Source: Romanomermis culicivorax
Lineage: Eukaryota > Nematoda > Enoplea > Mermithida > Mermithidae
NCBI GenBank assembly: GCA_963922205.1
Contig: CAWUHX010000354.1
Location: 186,001-250,000, forward strand
Reading direction: 5' to 3'
Length of the DNA: 64,000 bases
The notes under the pieces were generated by a model. The model saw only the letters and a list, made by a program, of their open reading frames with translations. It was not told the DNA's origin and ran no database searches. The position numbers and the translations under genes are program-made. Positions 63,882 to 64,000 of this stretch are shown here, one piece after another (the stretch's first letter is position 1; every line of letters begins with the position of its first letter).

Positions 63882-64000
63882 GCAATATTATTGAGCTGTG
63901 AAAGATAAAAAAAAAGAATTTTCTTTGCTCCGGACTTTTTATTATTGCAATATTAAGTTTAAAAGTTTTTTACCCTCATCCCCATAGAAGTGAAGAGATT

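Overview
The window looks like nuclear DNA of a nematode. It is AT-rich, and introns end in the nematode acceptor TTTTCAG/TTTGCAG. At 37663-37996 there is an array of GCCTAA, the complement of the nematode telomere repeat TTAGGC. Several phase-consistent, multi-exon genes for small secreted proteins can be assembled by hand. Much of the rest is transposable-element DNA.

Layout. 1-10.4 kb: degenerate satellite, fold-back repeats and a four-exon ML-domain (GM2-activator-like) gene (607-9658). 10.4-13.7 kb: repeats and a possible short LTR remnant. 13,672-28,233: an almost complete Maverick/Polinton, with 132-bp terminal inverted repeats (3 mismatches), AG...CT ends and a perfect 6-bp target duplication (AACGGC). 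28.4-43 kb: fold-backs, MITEs, tRNA-derived SINEs, a two-exon secreted-protein gene (30054-30593), an orphan Cys-rich exon (33059-33271) and a five-exon Cys-rich secreted-protein gene (36520-41874) whose first intron holds the telomere-like array. 43,034-51,788: a Ty3/gypsy-type LTR retrotransposon with 890-bp LTRs, a 4-bp target duplication (GAAT) and the order gag, env-like, PR, RT-RNaseH-INT. 52-64 kb: a six-exon secreted acidic/Thr-Arg-rich protein gene (54047-63881) whose introns are full of fold-backs, SINEs and a 994-bp Maverick-type non-autonomous element.

The Maverick is the most interesting region. It carries the standard set on the minus strand: protein-primed DNA polymerase B, adenain-like protease, penton-like minor capsid, double-jelly-roll major capsid, packaging ATPase and DDE integrase with chromodomain, plus small accessory genes. 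It also encodes a compact two-repeat TATA-binding protein (18091-18624). Most of its genes have the same TATA-type element, consensus AAAAGTATAAAAG on the coding strand, about 27-72 nt before the start codon. A self-encoded TBP plus a uniform strong TATA promoter suggests a virus-like private transcription programme. An F-box/LRR-like cargo gene lies near the right end, and a frameshifted plus-strand ORF pair of unknown function lies beside it. Three element genes carry internal nonsense codons (TAA in polB, TAG in the protease, TGA in a conserved accessory gene), and the protease also has a frameshift. This copy is therefore probably recently inactivated, although its capsid, ATPase, TBP and integrase genes are open.

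A second theme is a set of fold-back elements of about 0.5-1.1 kb. Each is built from two inverted arms of its own short motif (TCGA, GCGATTCCC, GCCCGA, CCGGAG, CCGGCAT or GCCGCAA) around an unrelated core.
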